32,614 bases of DNA, taken from Alphaproteobacteria bacterium (GTDB lineage: Bacteria > Pseudomonadota > Alphaproteobacteria > Sphingomonadales > Sphingomonadaceae). A program made the position numbers and the translations under genes. The stretch spans positions 1 to 32,614 of the forward strand of contig JAUIJI010000020.1 in the NCBI GenBank assembly GCA_030431435.1. Reading direction: 5' to 3'. Positions within the stretch are counted from its first letter, which is position 1. Each line of letters begins with the position of its first letter. Below are positions 18,019-25,821 of the stretch, in pieces. The notes beneath the pieces were generated by a model that was not told the origin of the DNA, did no database searches, and saw only the letters and a list, made by a program, of their open reading frames with translations.

Positions 18019-18687
18019 TCAGCTTTCGCGACCCTTGAAGCCCTGTGCGATCACATACCACTCGGAAGATCCCTTGCGGCTTGCCGGCGGCTTGGCGTGC
18101 TTGACCGACTTGAAGTGCTTCTTGAGCAGGTCGAGCAGGTCCTTGTCGGTTCCGCCAGCCAGCACCTTGGCGATGAAGGCCCCGCCTTCCTCCAGTGTTT
18201 CACAGGCGAACCAGGCGGCCGCCTCGACGAGCGCCATGGTCCGCAGATGGTCGGTTTGCTTGTGGCCGACAGTGTTCGCCGCCATGTCCGACATCACGAG
18301 GTCCGGCGGGCCGTCCAGCGCGTCTTCAAGCATTTGCGGCGCGGCATCGTCCATGAAATCCATCTGGAAGATCGTCACACCCTCGATCGGTTCGGTCTCC
18401 AGCAGATCGATGCCGACAACGCCCGCTCTTGGCGCCCGTTTGCGCACGACCTGTGACCAGCCGCCCGGCGTGATGCCCAGATCCACGACGCGCTTTGCCC
18501 CGCGCACCAGGCTGAAGCGATCGTCCAGCTCGATCAGCTTGTAGGCCGCGCGGCTGCGATAGCCATCGGCCTTCGCCTGTTTCACGTAAGGGTCGTTCAA
18601 CTGCCGCTCCAGCCAGCGCTGCGAACTCGCCTTGCGTTTTTTCGCGGTCTTCAACCGGCGATCCGGTTCCTTGCCTGCGCGGGTCAT
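18019..18687 (-). CDS. rlmE: 23S rRNA (uridine-2'-O)-methyltransferase RlmE (FtsJ/RrmJ)
   Basis: RlmE methylates the 2'-O of U2552 in the 23S rRNA A-loop during late 50S assembly. The 222-residue protein has RWLERQLNDPYVKQAKADGY and the SAM-binding VVDLGITPGGWSQ (the family usually has DLGAAPGGWSQ). The catalytic K-D-K-E tetrad is complete: Lys50 (SRAAYKL), Asp134 (MSDMA), Lys174 (FIAKVL) and Glu209 (SSEWYVIAQGF). ATG 18687 gives a basic N-terminal tail typical of sphingomonad homologues. The frame extends further upstream, but that part looks non-coding and overlaps the ppx end. It follows ppx on the same strand after ~130 bp. Confidence 0.95.
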   Translation of the reverse strand: MTRAGKEPDRRLKTAKKRKASSQRWLERQLNDPYVKQAKADGYRSRAAYKLIELDDRFSLVRGAKRVVDLGITPGGWSQVVRKRAPRAGVVGIDLLETEPIEGVTIFQMDFMDDAAPQMLEDALDGPPDLVMSDMAANTVGHKQTDHLRTMALVEAAAWFACETLEEGGAFIAKVLAGGTDKDLLDLLKKHFKSVKHAKPPASRKGSSEWYVIAQGFKGRES

Positions 18688-18817
18688 TTTGAGTGAGCAC
18701 GCGCATCCGCGCGCGCCTCCTCGACGCTGATCCCTTCGTCGTGCGGACTGCGGGGCATCTGCGGGCGGGCGGTCGCCCTTTGGTTCGACCCTTGGTCGAA
18801 CTTGGCGCATGTCGGCT

Positions 18818-20005
18818 TCACTTTCCGCCTCCGTTTGGCCGCAAGGCGTGCTGCTTTTCGATGCCTTCGGCATCGGCACTCATCATCGAACGCAGGATGC
18901 CCTCGCGAATGCCGCGGTCTGCCACGCCAAGCCGCGGGGCAGGCCAGATGTCGAGGATCGCCTCAAGAATTGCGCAGCCTGCCACCACCAGGTCTGCCCG
19001 TTCCTGGCCGATGCAGGGCAATTGCCGGCGTTGTTCTGGCGACATGGCGGACAGCTGGCCGGAAATCGCGCGCATCGAACTGGCAGGCACGATCAGCCCG
19101 TCCACCGCGCGCCTGTCATACTGCGGCAGGTCCAGGTGGAGGCTGGCGAGCGTGGTCACCGTCCCGCTGGTGCCGAGCAGCCGCAGGTCCGGCGTGCGCT
19201 TGTGATCGATGCGCTTGGCGAAACCGGCAAAGCTCTCGGATACCAGCCGCTTCATTTCGGCATAGCGGGCAAGGCGGCCTGCCTCGTCCTCGGCTTCCTC
19301 GCCAACGGTCTCGGTCAGCGAGACGACGCCCCAGGGCACGCTCTGCCAGTCAAGGATATGCGGCACGGGCGCGCCTGTCTCGATCAGCACAAGCTCGGTC
19401 GATCCACCGCCAATATCGAAGATCACGGCCGGGCCGATCCCGTCTTCCAGCAGGATATGGCATCCCAGCACGGCAAGGCGCGCCTCTTCCTCGGCGCTGA
19501 TGATGTCGAGCACGATGCCGGTTTCCTTGCGCACACGCTCGATAAAGGCCTCGCCGTTCTCGGCACGGCGACAGGCTTCGGTGGCAACCGAGCGGGCAAG
19601 GTGGACGTTGCGCTTTTTCAGCTTGTCCGAACATATCTTCAGCGCGCCGACTGCGCGGTCCATCGCCTGCTGCGACAGGCGGCCGGTCTGCGCCAGCCCT
19701 TCGCCCAGCCGCACAACGCGGCTGAAGGCATCGATCACCACGAAGTTCTCGTCAGAGGGCTTGGCGATCAGCAAGCGGCAATTGTTGGTGCCAAGGTCAA
19801 TCGCGGCATAGGCCTGACGATAGTTGTTGTGCGGAGGGCGACGCCATGCGGTTCCGTTTCCGGCTGACGCGCCGTTATTGGCTTTTGTGCTGGTGCCGGA
19901 TTCCGGGCGCCTTTTGGTCGGCTTCCTGTCAGGGCGGCGATTGCGCCTGCCCTTTCGATCACCGGCCTTTGTGCTGCGGCCGTCCGGCGGAGAGATGTCC
20001 GCCAT
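18818..20005 (-). CDS. ppx: Ppx/GppA-family exopolyphosphatase
   Basis: A 395-residue ASKHA-fold phosphatase that removes terminal phosphate from polyphosphate and/or converts pppGpp to ppGpp. Motifs in order: AIDLGTNNCRLLI (phosphate 1), SVATEACRRAENG, IISAEEEARLAVLG, FDIGGGSTEL (phosphate 2) and LGTSGTVTTLA. It lacks the C-terminal HD domain of the long E. coli Ppx/GppA and so is the short type. Residues 1-65 form a strongly basic, low-complexity extension (many Arg/Lys) that could bind polyanions such as polyphosphate or RNA. ATG 20005 is the start; a -35/-10 pair lies 56-83 bp upstream. rlmE follows. Confidence 0.92.
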   Translation of the reverse strand: MADISPPDGRSTKAGDRKGRRNRRPDRKPTKRRPESGTSTKANNGASAGNGTAWRRPPHNNYRQAYAAIDLGTNNCRLLIAKPSDENFVVIDAFSRVVRLGEGLAQTGRLSQQAMDRAVGALKICSDKLKKRNVHLARSVATEACRRAENGEAFIERVRKETGIVLDIISAEEEARLAVLGCHILLEDGIGPAVIFDIGGGSTELVLIETGAPVPHILDWQSVPWGVVSLTETVGEEAEDEAGRLARYAEMKRLVSESFAGFAKRIDHKRTPDLRLLGTSGTVTTLASLHLDLPQYDRRAVDGLIVPASSMRAISGQLSAMSPEQRRQLPCIGQERADLVVAGCAILEAILDIWPAPRLGVADRGIREGILRSMMSADAEGIEKQHALRPNGGGK

Positions 20006-20060
20006 CTTCTGTAAAACTCACTACTTCCAATACCCGCCACATGAGCGGAACCTGACATCA

Positions 20061-20088
20061 GGCTAGCCGATGGGCCGGTTTGTAGCAA
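20061..20088 (-). promoter_or_regulatory. ppx promoter
   Basis: Minus strand: -35 TTGCTA (20088-20083), 16-bp spacer, -10 CTAGCC (20066-20061), preceded by G as in alphaproteobacterial GCTA-type -10 boxes. The predicted leader to the ppx ATG is about 50 nt. Confidence 0.5.
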
Positions 20089-20099
20089 GGATGCTGCGC

Positions 20100-20903
20100 T
20101 TACCCTTCGCCGCGCGTTGCCGGACTGCGCGCCGGGGCAAGCAGGGCGGGGAGCAGTTCGACGTCGCGCTTGGCAAGCGGATCGTCCACCCCGATTGTGA
20201 TGTCTGCCTGCGCCACATCGTCACGATATGTGCCGTGCAAATGATCCCAGATGGCGATGCCGCTGGACCAGTTGCTGTCCATCTCGGACAGGTCCTGGCT
20301 GTGGTGGATGCCGTGCATCTTAGGTGTCGTTGTGATGCGGCTGAGGGCCTTGTCCCACCCCTTGGGCAGCCTTGTGTTCGAATGGTGGAACAGCACGGAC
20401 ATGACGAAGAAGAGCTGCCAGCCTGCCAGCATGCGCGGGCTCACGCCAGACACGCGCACCTGCACCAGCCGCCATGGCAGGGAAACGAGCATATCGAGGA
20501 AATGGAAACGCACGGCGGTGCTCATGTCCATGTCCGGATCGACATGGTGCACGCGGTGGAAACGCCACAGGAACGGCACTTTGTGCGTGGCAATGTGCCA
20601 GAGGTAGAAGCCGTAATCCATCGCGAGGAAGGCCGCCGCCTTGCCGATCAATCCGCCGCCCAGCCAGTGCTGGATGCCGCGCTTTTCACTGGCGTTGCGC
20701 CGGGCGATGGCCTGTGTGGTGGGGGCCTCGCTCGCCATGATCATCGCCTGGCAGCTGGCCCCCATGGCAAGGTTGCGCAATGTTCGCGGGATCACCTCGT
20801 GCTTCTGTCTGCGCAGCGGGCGTTTGCGTTCCGCAAGCGCAATCGCGCCCACCGCACCAAGGGTGACGGCAAGGCCTGCCAGCTTGAGGAATCGCGACGC
20901 CAT
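20100..20903 (-). CDS. Sterol desaturase/fatty acid hydroxylase-family protein
   Basis: A 267-residue integral membrane di-iron oxygenase. Histidine boxes of the family are present: WHIATHK with FHRVHHVD, then FHHSN, then MHGIHHS. Hydrophobic helices lie at the N-terminus, ~95-115 and ~150-170. Family members hydroxylate or desaturate lipids, sterols or carotenoids; the substrate cannot be read from sequence. ATG 20903 is preferred over a TTG at 20930. It is divergent from the TIGR04282 transferase gene with ~55 bp between, so it may belong to the neighbouring arsenic-related cluster, but nothing proves it. Confidence 0.88.
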   Translation of the reverse strand: MASRFLKLAGLAVTLGAVGAIALAERKRPLRRQKHEVIPRTLRNLAMGASCQAMIMASEAPTTQAIARRNASEKRGIQHWLGGGLIGKAAAFLAMDYGFYLWHIATHKVPFLWRFHRVHHVDPDMDMSTAVRFHFLDMLVSLPWRLVQVRVSGVSPRMLAGWQLFFVMSVLFHHSNTRLPKGWDKALSRITTTPKMHGIHHSQDLSEMDSNWSSGIAIWDHLHGTYRDDVAQADITIGVDDPLAKRDVELLPALLAPARSPATRGEG

Positions 20904-20958
20904 AGCGGCCCGATCATGGGGGTTCGCCAAAGGCCCGTCCAGCGTATAGGAAATGGCG

Positions 20959-21546
20959 ATGACCCAAGCCCGCCAGCCAAAGATTGCCCTGTTCGCCCGC
21001 TATCCCACGCCGGGACAGGCCAAGACGCGGCTGATCCCGGCGCTGGGAGAGGAAGGCGCGGCGCAGCTTCACCGCAAGCTAGTGGAGCGTACCATCGCCA
21101 CCATCCGCGAGGCTGGCGTTCCCTTTGCCGTCTGGTTCACCGGAGCCTCGCGAGAGGGTTTTGCCGCGTGGCTGGGGGATGATGTCGAACTGTTCGAGCA
21201 GGGCGAGGGAGACCTGGGCGAGCGCCTCGCGCGCGTGCCTGCACCTGCCATCCTGCTCGGTGCCGATTTGCCGGACTTGCCTGCGCTGTATCTGCGGCAG
21301 GCAGTCAGCGGCCTTGCTGCCAGCCACACGGTGATCGGCCCGGCCTTCGATGGCGGATATTACCTGCTCGGCTTCAACAAGCCGGTGCCCTTCGTGTTCA
21401 GCGATATGCCCTGGGGCGAGAACACGGTGATGGAAGAAACGCTCGCCCGCCTTGCCGATCACGAGCTTTCCACGCTGATGCTCAAGCCGCTGGGCGATTG
21501 CGATAGGCCCGAGGATCTCGTCCATTTCCCCGGCCTTGTCCCGTGA
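20959..21546 (+). CDS. TIGR04282-family glycosyltransferase (DUF2064), arsenosugar-associated
   Basis: A 195-residue GT-A-like protein. The nucleotide-binding start IALFARYPTPGQAKTRL, the GADLPDLP acidic motif and GPAFDGGYYLLG are diagnostic of TIGR04282/DUF2064, first named rSAM/selenodomain-associated transferase 1 and now annotated as an arsenosugar biosynthesis glycosyltransferase. AGGA (20948-20951) lies 7 nt before ATG 20959, which is why that start is preferred over ATG 20953. Its TGA overlaps the ATG of the next gene (TGATG). The two transferases are nearly always neighbours. The exact sugar donor and acceptor are not established. Confidence 0.92.
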   Translation: MTQARQPKIALFARYPTPGQAKTRLIPALGEEGAAQLHRKLVERTIATIREAGVPFAVWFTGASREGFAAWLGDDVELFEQGEGDLGERLARVPAPAILLGADLPDLPALYLRQAVSGLAASHTVIGPAFDGGYYLLGFNKPVPFVFSDMPWGENTVMEETLARLADHELSTLMLKPLGDCDRPEDLVHFPGLVP

Positions 21547-22268
21547 TGTGCATTTCCATCGTCATTCCCATGCTCAATGAGGAGGCTGCGCTGCCACGGC
21601 TTTCAGAGGTACTGGGTGCGCTCGATCCGAAACCGCATGAGGTGCTGTGCGTCGACGGCGGCAGCACCGATCGCAGCATGGAAATGGCTCGCGACTTTGG
21701 CTGGCGCATGGTGGAAAGCCCGCGCGGGCGAGGGGTGCAGATCAACACCGGGGTCGAAGTCGCGACCGGCGACTATGTGCTGGTCCTGCACGCAGACACT
21801 TACCCGCCCATCGATGCCATGCAGGTGATTGCAGAAACGCTGGCGGACCCGAAGATTGCGCTCGCCAGCTTCACGCCGGTTATCAAGGGGCCGGAGAAGA
21901 CCCGCTGGGGCACCACGGCGCACAATTGGGCCAAGACCTGGTACGCGCCCTTGCTGTTCCGTCCGCATTTGTTCGCGCGCGGCGTGCGCCTGCTGTTCGG
22001 CGATCACGGCATGTTCTTCCGCCGCGACCAGTTCCTGGCAGTCGGCGGTTGCGACCCTTCAGCGCGAGTGATGGAGGAGGCAGATATCTGCGTGAAACTG
22101 GCTGAGCTCGGGCGGGTGAAGCTGGTGCCGCGCCGCATCGAAACCAGTGACCGGCGCATTGCCGAATGGGGCGCGCTCAAGGCCAACTGGATTTACCTGA
22201 AAGTCGGTTTCCTGTGGGCTATGGGTGTGCGGCAGCGGCTTGAGCGGCTGTATCCTGACGTTCGTTAG
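21546..22268 (+). CDS. TIGR04283-family GT2 glycosyltransferase, arsenosugar-associated
   Basis: A 240-residue family 2 glycosyltransferase. The N-terminus SIVIPMLNEEAALPRL, the strand ending EVLCVDGGSTD and the LHADTYPP DxD-like site are standard, and GRGVQINTG plus GDHGMFFRRDQF are typical of TIGR04283 (formerly rSAM/selenodomain-associated transferase 2). It overlaps its TIGR04282 partner by one base. A GTG at 21543 is an alternative start. Its last 50 bp overlap the 3' end of the convergent SDR gene. With the ArsM-type gene nearby, a role in attaching sugar to a methylated arsenic compound is the best reading. Confidence 0.92.
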   Translation: MCISIVIPMLNEEAALPRLSEVLGALDPKPHEVLCVDGGSTDRSMEMARDFGWRMVESPRGRGVQINTGVEVATGDYVLVLHADTYPPIDAMQVIAETLADPKIALASFTPVIKGPEKTRWGTTAHNWAKTWYAPLLFRPHLFARGVRLLFGDHGMFFRRDQFLAVGGCDPSARVMEEADICVKLAELGRVKLVPRRIETSDRRIAEWGALKANWIYLKVGFLWAMGVRQRLERLYPDVR

Positions 22269-23268
22269 GAGCTGCGGGAAGGTATCCGGCAGAAATGCCG
22301 TAAGCAATCAGCCGGTCGAGCCATGCATCATCAGTGGGCGCGCATTCCAGACCGGTCAACGCACGGAACTTCGCATCGTCAAAGCGCGGGTTGCGGGTGA
22401 AATAGCTCCCGAAAGTCGCCACCATGCGGCTCCCCACGCGCAGTTCGATGGCGCTGAGCGCTGCGGGATCGTATTCGCTTGGGCGGACGACCAGCGGGTC
22501 AGGGAAATGCGCCACCCGCGCCACGCCATGCGCCAGCGCGGCAGAGGGAAGCGGGCTGGCGGCCGTCAGGTGATAGTATCCGCCATCACCTTCATCCATC
22601 CGCTCGGCAATGCGGGCGATGCCTTCTGCCACATGGTTGATGGGCACAAGGTCCAGCGTCGAGGCCGGATCGGCGGGAAAGGTGCTCACCTTGCCGCGCG
22701 CCATCAGGCGGAAGACGTTGCACAATGAAGGGAAGTCGCGGATCTGCCCGGTCTGCGAATGGCCCAGTGTGATCGAGGGGCGGGCAATGGCGAAGGGCAA
22801 TCCGCTTGCCGCCACCAGCGCCTCGCCGCGCGCCTTGCTTGCCTCGTAATTGTTCGCGAATTGCGTGCCTGCCGGCACCGGGCCTTCCGCAATCACGCCT
22901 TCGGCAATCCCGCAGACATAGGCGGTGCTGACATGCAGGAAGCGTGCGCCTGCCGCCTTGGCAAAGTCCAGCGCATTGGCGGTGCCCAGCACATTGTCGC
23001 GCTCAAGCTCCTCCTCCGGCGCGTCGAAGGTGAGCGAGGCAGCGCAGTGGATGACAAGGTCGATGTCATGCTCCGCCGGGGCGAGCCCCATCAGCGGCAA
23101 GGTGACATCGCCCGGGACAATGCGCGCCACCGGCACATCCGCGCCATCATTGCCGCGCACCTCTCGCGTCCGACGCACCATCGCAGTCACTGCATGTCCG
23201 CTCGCCACCAGGCGCGCGCAGACCTCGCCGCCGATCAGCCCGGCGGAGCCTGTGACCAGTATGTTCAA
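22219..23268 (-). CDS. NAD(P)-dependent SDR/thioester-reductase-like protein
   Basis: A 349-residue extended SDR. Rossmann motif LVTGSAGLIGG (4-14), STAYVCG (catalytic Ser/Thr near 114-115) and YEASK (Tyr141, Lys145) are all present, with IHCAASLTF and RPSITLG typical of the NAD-binding-4 or acyl-reductase-like branch. The substrate is unknown; in this context it might process a nucleotide sugar or a polyketone-like intermediate. The start is TTG 23268, which gives NILVTG directly and overlaps the ArsM TGA in a TTGA junction; a tandem TTG precedes it. It is thus likely coupled to the methyltransferase. Its 3' end runs 50 bp into the convergent glycosyltransferase gene. Confidence 0.87.
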   Translation of the reverse strand: MNILVTGSAGLIGGEVCARLVASGHAVTAMVRRTREVRGNDGADVPVARIVPGDVTLPLMGLAPAEHDIDLVIHCAASLTFDAPEEELERDNVLGTANALDFAKAAGARFLHVSTAYVCGIAEGVIAEGPVPAGTQFANNYEASKARGEALVAASGLPFAIARPSITLGHSQTGQIRDFPSLCNVFRLMARGKVSTFPADPASTLDLVPINHVAEGIARIAERMDEGDGGYYHLTAASPLPSAALAHGVARVAHFPDPLVVRPSEYDPAALSAIELRVGSRMVATFGSYFTRNPRFDDAKFRALTGLECAPTDDAWLDRLIAYGISAGYLPAAPNERQDTAAQAAAAHP

Positions 23269-24317
23269 CAACAGGGTGCCGCTTCGCTCTTGGCCGGGTT
23301 GGCATCACTCTGGCCGAAAGGAACAGCCGTGCCGCAACCGGGGAAGACGCCGTAATGCATGTCAAAATTGCCGATGAAGTCGAAATGCGGTGCAAAGCGC
23401 GTTTCGGCCAGCATCAGCCATGAATTGCCGCAAACCGGGAAAATCCGCCCGCGTTCAATGGCGTGGTGATCGTCGAGGTGGAACATCTGCTCCTCGCCCG
23501 GCACGGTGCCCTTGTAGACCACCGCCTGACCATAATCCTCGCATTGTGGCTCCAGCCCCGCCAGCTTGAACAGGCGATAGGTGGCAGAGACGAAGGAGAT
23601 GCCTTCCAGCTTCTTCGCCACCTCGGCATCGTTGATGCCCAGCGGGCGGTCCGTGACGAGGCGGGGGTCCGCAAAACCGGCGCGCTTCGCCAGCATGTCG
23701 AAATCGCCCCAATAGAGCGCGCCGGACAGGCACTCGCCGTGCAGCACGGGATCGTTGAGCAGATGCGCAGGCACGCGCCGATCGGCATAGACATCGGAGA
23801 AATAGAGCTCTCCGCCCGGTTTCAGCAGGCGGTGCGCGGCGCGGAACACCGCCTCCTTGTCAGCCACAAGGTTGATCACGCAGTTGGAGACGATCACGTC
23901 GAAGCTCTCGGGCTCAAGGCCCAAATCGTCGAGTTTCTCGATATCGCCTTCGACGAAGCGGACATTGCGGTAGCCGAAGCGCTCGGCATGCCAATCGAGG
24001 TGCTCATTCGCGATCGCAAGCTGCTCGGGTGTGGCATCGACGCCGGTCACACTGCCATTCGCGCCAACCATCTGCGCCAGCAAATAGGCATCCTGCCCAG
24101 CGCCGGAACCCAGATCGAGCACGTTGCAGCCCTCAACCGCCTGCGGGACGACGAGGCCGCAGCCGTAATAGCGCGCCTTCACCTCCGGATGGACATTGGC
24201 GAGCGCGTCGAGAATTGCGGCGGCGGGTGCTTCGAGCGTACAGCAGGCGTCTGTGCGCAAATCCGCGCTGCCGCCCAGCACCTTGCCGTAATAATCCTGC
24301 GAATTTTCCAGATTCAT
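23265..24317 (-). CDS. arsM: ArsM-type arsenite S-adenosylmethionine methyltransferase
   Basis: A 350-residue class I methyltransferase. SAM site: VLDLGSGAGQD (~66-76), GVDATPEQL and FVEGDIEKL. The cysteines used by ArsM enzymes to bind As(III) have counterparts here: DACCT (Cys25-26), YYGCGLV (Cys53), SNCVINL (Cys146) and GECLSGAL (Cys196). The C-terminal region (Cys259, Cys296, Cys328) and the final Cys349-Cys350 pair add more thiols. It should methylate arsenite stepwise to MMA and DMA, the usual entry to arsenosugars. ATG 24317 has AAGGGA ~12 nt upstream. It is divergent from the flavoprotein gene and coupled to the SDR. The family call is strong; activity is inferred. Confidence 0.9.
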   Translation of the reverse strand: MNLENSQDYYGKVLGGSADLRTDACCTLEAPAAAILDALANVHPEVKARYYGCGLVVPQAVEGCNVLDLGSGAGQDAYLLAQMVGANGSVTGVDATPEQLAIANEHLDWHAERFGYRNVRFVEGDIEKLDDLGLEPESFDVIVSNCVINLVADKEAVFRAAHRLLKPGGELYFSDVYADRRVPAHLLNDPVLHGECLSGALYWGDFDMLAKRAGFADPRLVTDRPLGINDAEVAKKLEGISFVSATYRLFKLAGLEPQCEDYGQAVVYKGTVPGEEQMFHLDDHHAIERGRIFPVCGNSWLMLAETRFAPHFDFIGNFDMHYGVFPGCGTAVPFGQSDANPAKSEAAPCC

Positions 24318-24405
24318 GAAACCAGCCGTCCCTTGTGTGCGAATGTTTGCAGCATAGACAGGAACACTGTCGCTTCGCACGGCTTTTCGGTTACCTTGGG
24401 GTCCA
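24318..24405. promoter_or_regulatory. Divergent promoter region with nested inverted repeats
   Basis: This 88-bp gap separates the arsM start from the flavoprotein start. It contains a perfect dyad GACAG-N5-CTGTC (24357-24371) lying within a wider inverted pair, GTGCGAA (24337-24343) and TTCGCAC (24374-24380). Such symmetry suggests an operator shared by both genes. No clear TTG-N16-CTA promoter is visible, and no regulator gene is adjacent. Confidence 0.4.
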
Positions 24406-25821
24406 ATGGATTATTCGCATGACGTGATTGTGATTGGCGGCGGGGCCGCTGGCCTGACGGCGGCGGGCGGCTGCGCGCTGTTCGGGCTGCAGGTGGCGCT
24501 GATCGAAAAAGGCGCGATGGGCGGCGAATGCCTCAACAATGGCTGCGTGCCGTCCAAGGCGATCATTTCCTCAGCCCGCCGTGCGGCAGAAGCGCGCGAG
24601 GAGAAGCGGCTGGGTGTGCAACTCGCCGCGCCGCAAGTCGACTGGATGGGCGTGCACAAGCACATCCACGATGCCATCGCCGCGATTGCTCCGCATGATT
24701 CGCAGGAACGATTCGAGGCCATGGGCTGCGAGGTTCTGCGCGACCATGCGACGATTTTGGATCGCAACACGGTGGAAGTCGCAGGCCGCAAGCTTACCGC
24801 GCCGCGCATCGTGATCGCCACCGGTTCCGAGCCTTTCGTCCCGCCGATCGAGGGCATCGGCGATGTGCCTTACCTCACCAACGAAAACCTGTTCGAACTG
24901 ACCGAGCAGCCTGAACACCTGCTGATCGTGGGGGGCGGGGTGATCGGCATGGAAATGGGGCAGAGCTTCCGCAGGTTGGGCAGCGAAGTCACCATCCTCA
25001 ACCCCGGCCCGCTTATGGGGCGCGATGATCCCGATTCCGTCGCGCTGGTGAAAGCGCGCATGGAGCAGGAGGGCGTGCGCTTTGTAACCGGCAAGGCGGT
25101 GAAGGCAGGTGGTAGCATCGGAGCGATCACGCTGGAGACCGATAGCGGTGAGCGGCTTACCGGCTCGCACCTGCTTCTCGCAGTCGGGCGAAAGGCGCGC
25201 GTATCGGGTTATGGACTGGAGAACACCGGCATCAAGCTGGGACGCAATGGCATCAAGGTCGACGCACGCCGTCGCACGTCGGTGAAGAACATCTATGCCA
25301 TCGGCGATTGCCGCGAAGGCCCGCGGCTGACGCATGTTTCTGGCTATGAAGGTTCCAACGTCGCGCTCGAAATCGCCACCGGTTTGCCGACCAAGGTCGA
25401 TTGGCGCGCGCTGCCATGGTGCACCTACACCTCGCCCGAAGTCGCGCAGATCGGCATGACCGAGGCCGAAGCGCGCGAGGCGCATGGCGATGCCATCACG
25501 ATCCAGCACGAAGGCTTTGACCACAATGACCGCGCCGTTGCCGAAGGCGCGGCGGCAGGCCATATGAAGCTGGTGATGAAGGGCAAGAAAGTGCTCGGCG
25601 CCAGCGTGGTGGGCGAGAATGCGGGAGACCTGCTGCTGCCGATCAGCCAGATGATCACCGGCAAGGCTTCCAGTTTCGCGCTCGGCAGTGCCATCATCGC
25701 CTATCCCACCCGTTCGGAAATCACCAAGGCGCTGGCTTTCAAGGCGTGGGAGCCAACCGTGTTCGGCTCTCTACCGAAAAGTTATGCCCGTCTGGTGGCG
25801 AAGTTGCGTAGGCTCTTCTGA
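24406..25821 (+). CDS. Class I pyridine nucleotide-disulfide oxidoreductase (mercuric reductase-like)
   Basis: A 471-residue flavoprotein of the lipoamide dehydrogenase/mercuric reductase family. FAD motif VIVIGGGAAGLTAA (7-20), redox disulfide GGECLNNGCVPSK (Cys42, Cys47), NAD(P) motif LLIVGGGVIGMEMG and second FAD motif YAIGDC are all present. It lacks the N-terminal metal-binding domain and C-terminal Cys pair of MerA, and the usual His-Pro-Thr..Glu motif reads AYPTRSE (Tyr near 433), so the proton-relay His is absent. It is therefore neither a standard lipoamide dehydrogenase nor MerA. Position between arsM and a radical SAM gene suggests reduction of an arsenical or sulfur intermediate. 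Its TGA overlaps the next ATG by one base. Confidence 0.9.
   Translation: MDYSHDVIVIGGGAAGLTAAGGCALFGLQVALIEKGAMGGECLNNGCVPSKAIISSARRAAEAREEKRLGVQLAAPQVDWMGVHKHIHDAIAAIAPHDSQERFEAMGCEVLRDHATILDRNTVEVAGRKLTAPRIVIATGSEPFVPPIEGIGDVPYLTNENLFELTEQPEHLLIVGGGVIGMEMGQSFRRLGSEVTILNPGPLMGRDDPDSVALVKARMEQEGVRFVTGKAVKAGGSIGAITLETDSGERLTGSHLLLAVGRKARVSGYGLENTGIKLGRNGIKVDARRRTSVKNIYAIGDCREGPRLTHVSGYEGSNVALEIATGLPTKVDWRALPWCTYTSPEVAQIGMTEAEAREAHGDAITIQHEGFDHNDRAVAEGAAAGHMKLVMKGKKVLGASVVGENAGDLLLPISQMITGKASSFALGSAIIAYPTRSEITKALAFKAWEPTVFGSLPKSYARLVAKLRRLF

Noticed and set aside
24406-25821. Mercuric reductase (merA) and a mercury-resistance operon
   Set aside because: No HMA domain, no C-terminal Cys pair, no merR, merT or merP nearby; the neighbours are arsenic-type genes.
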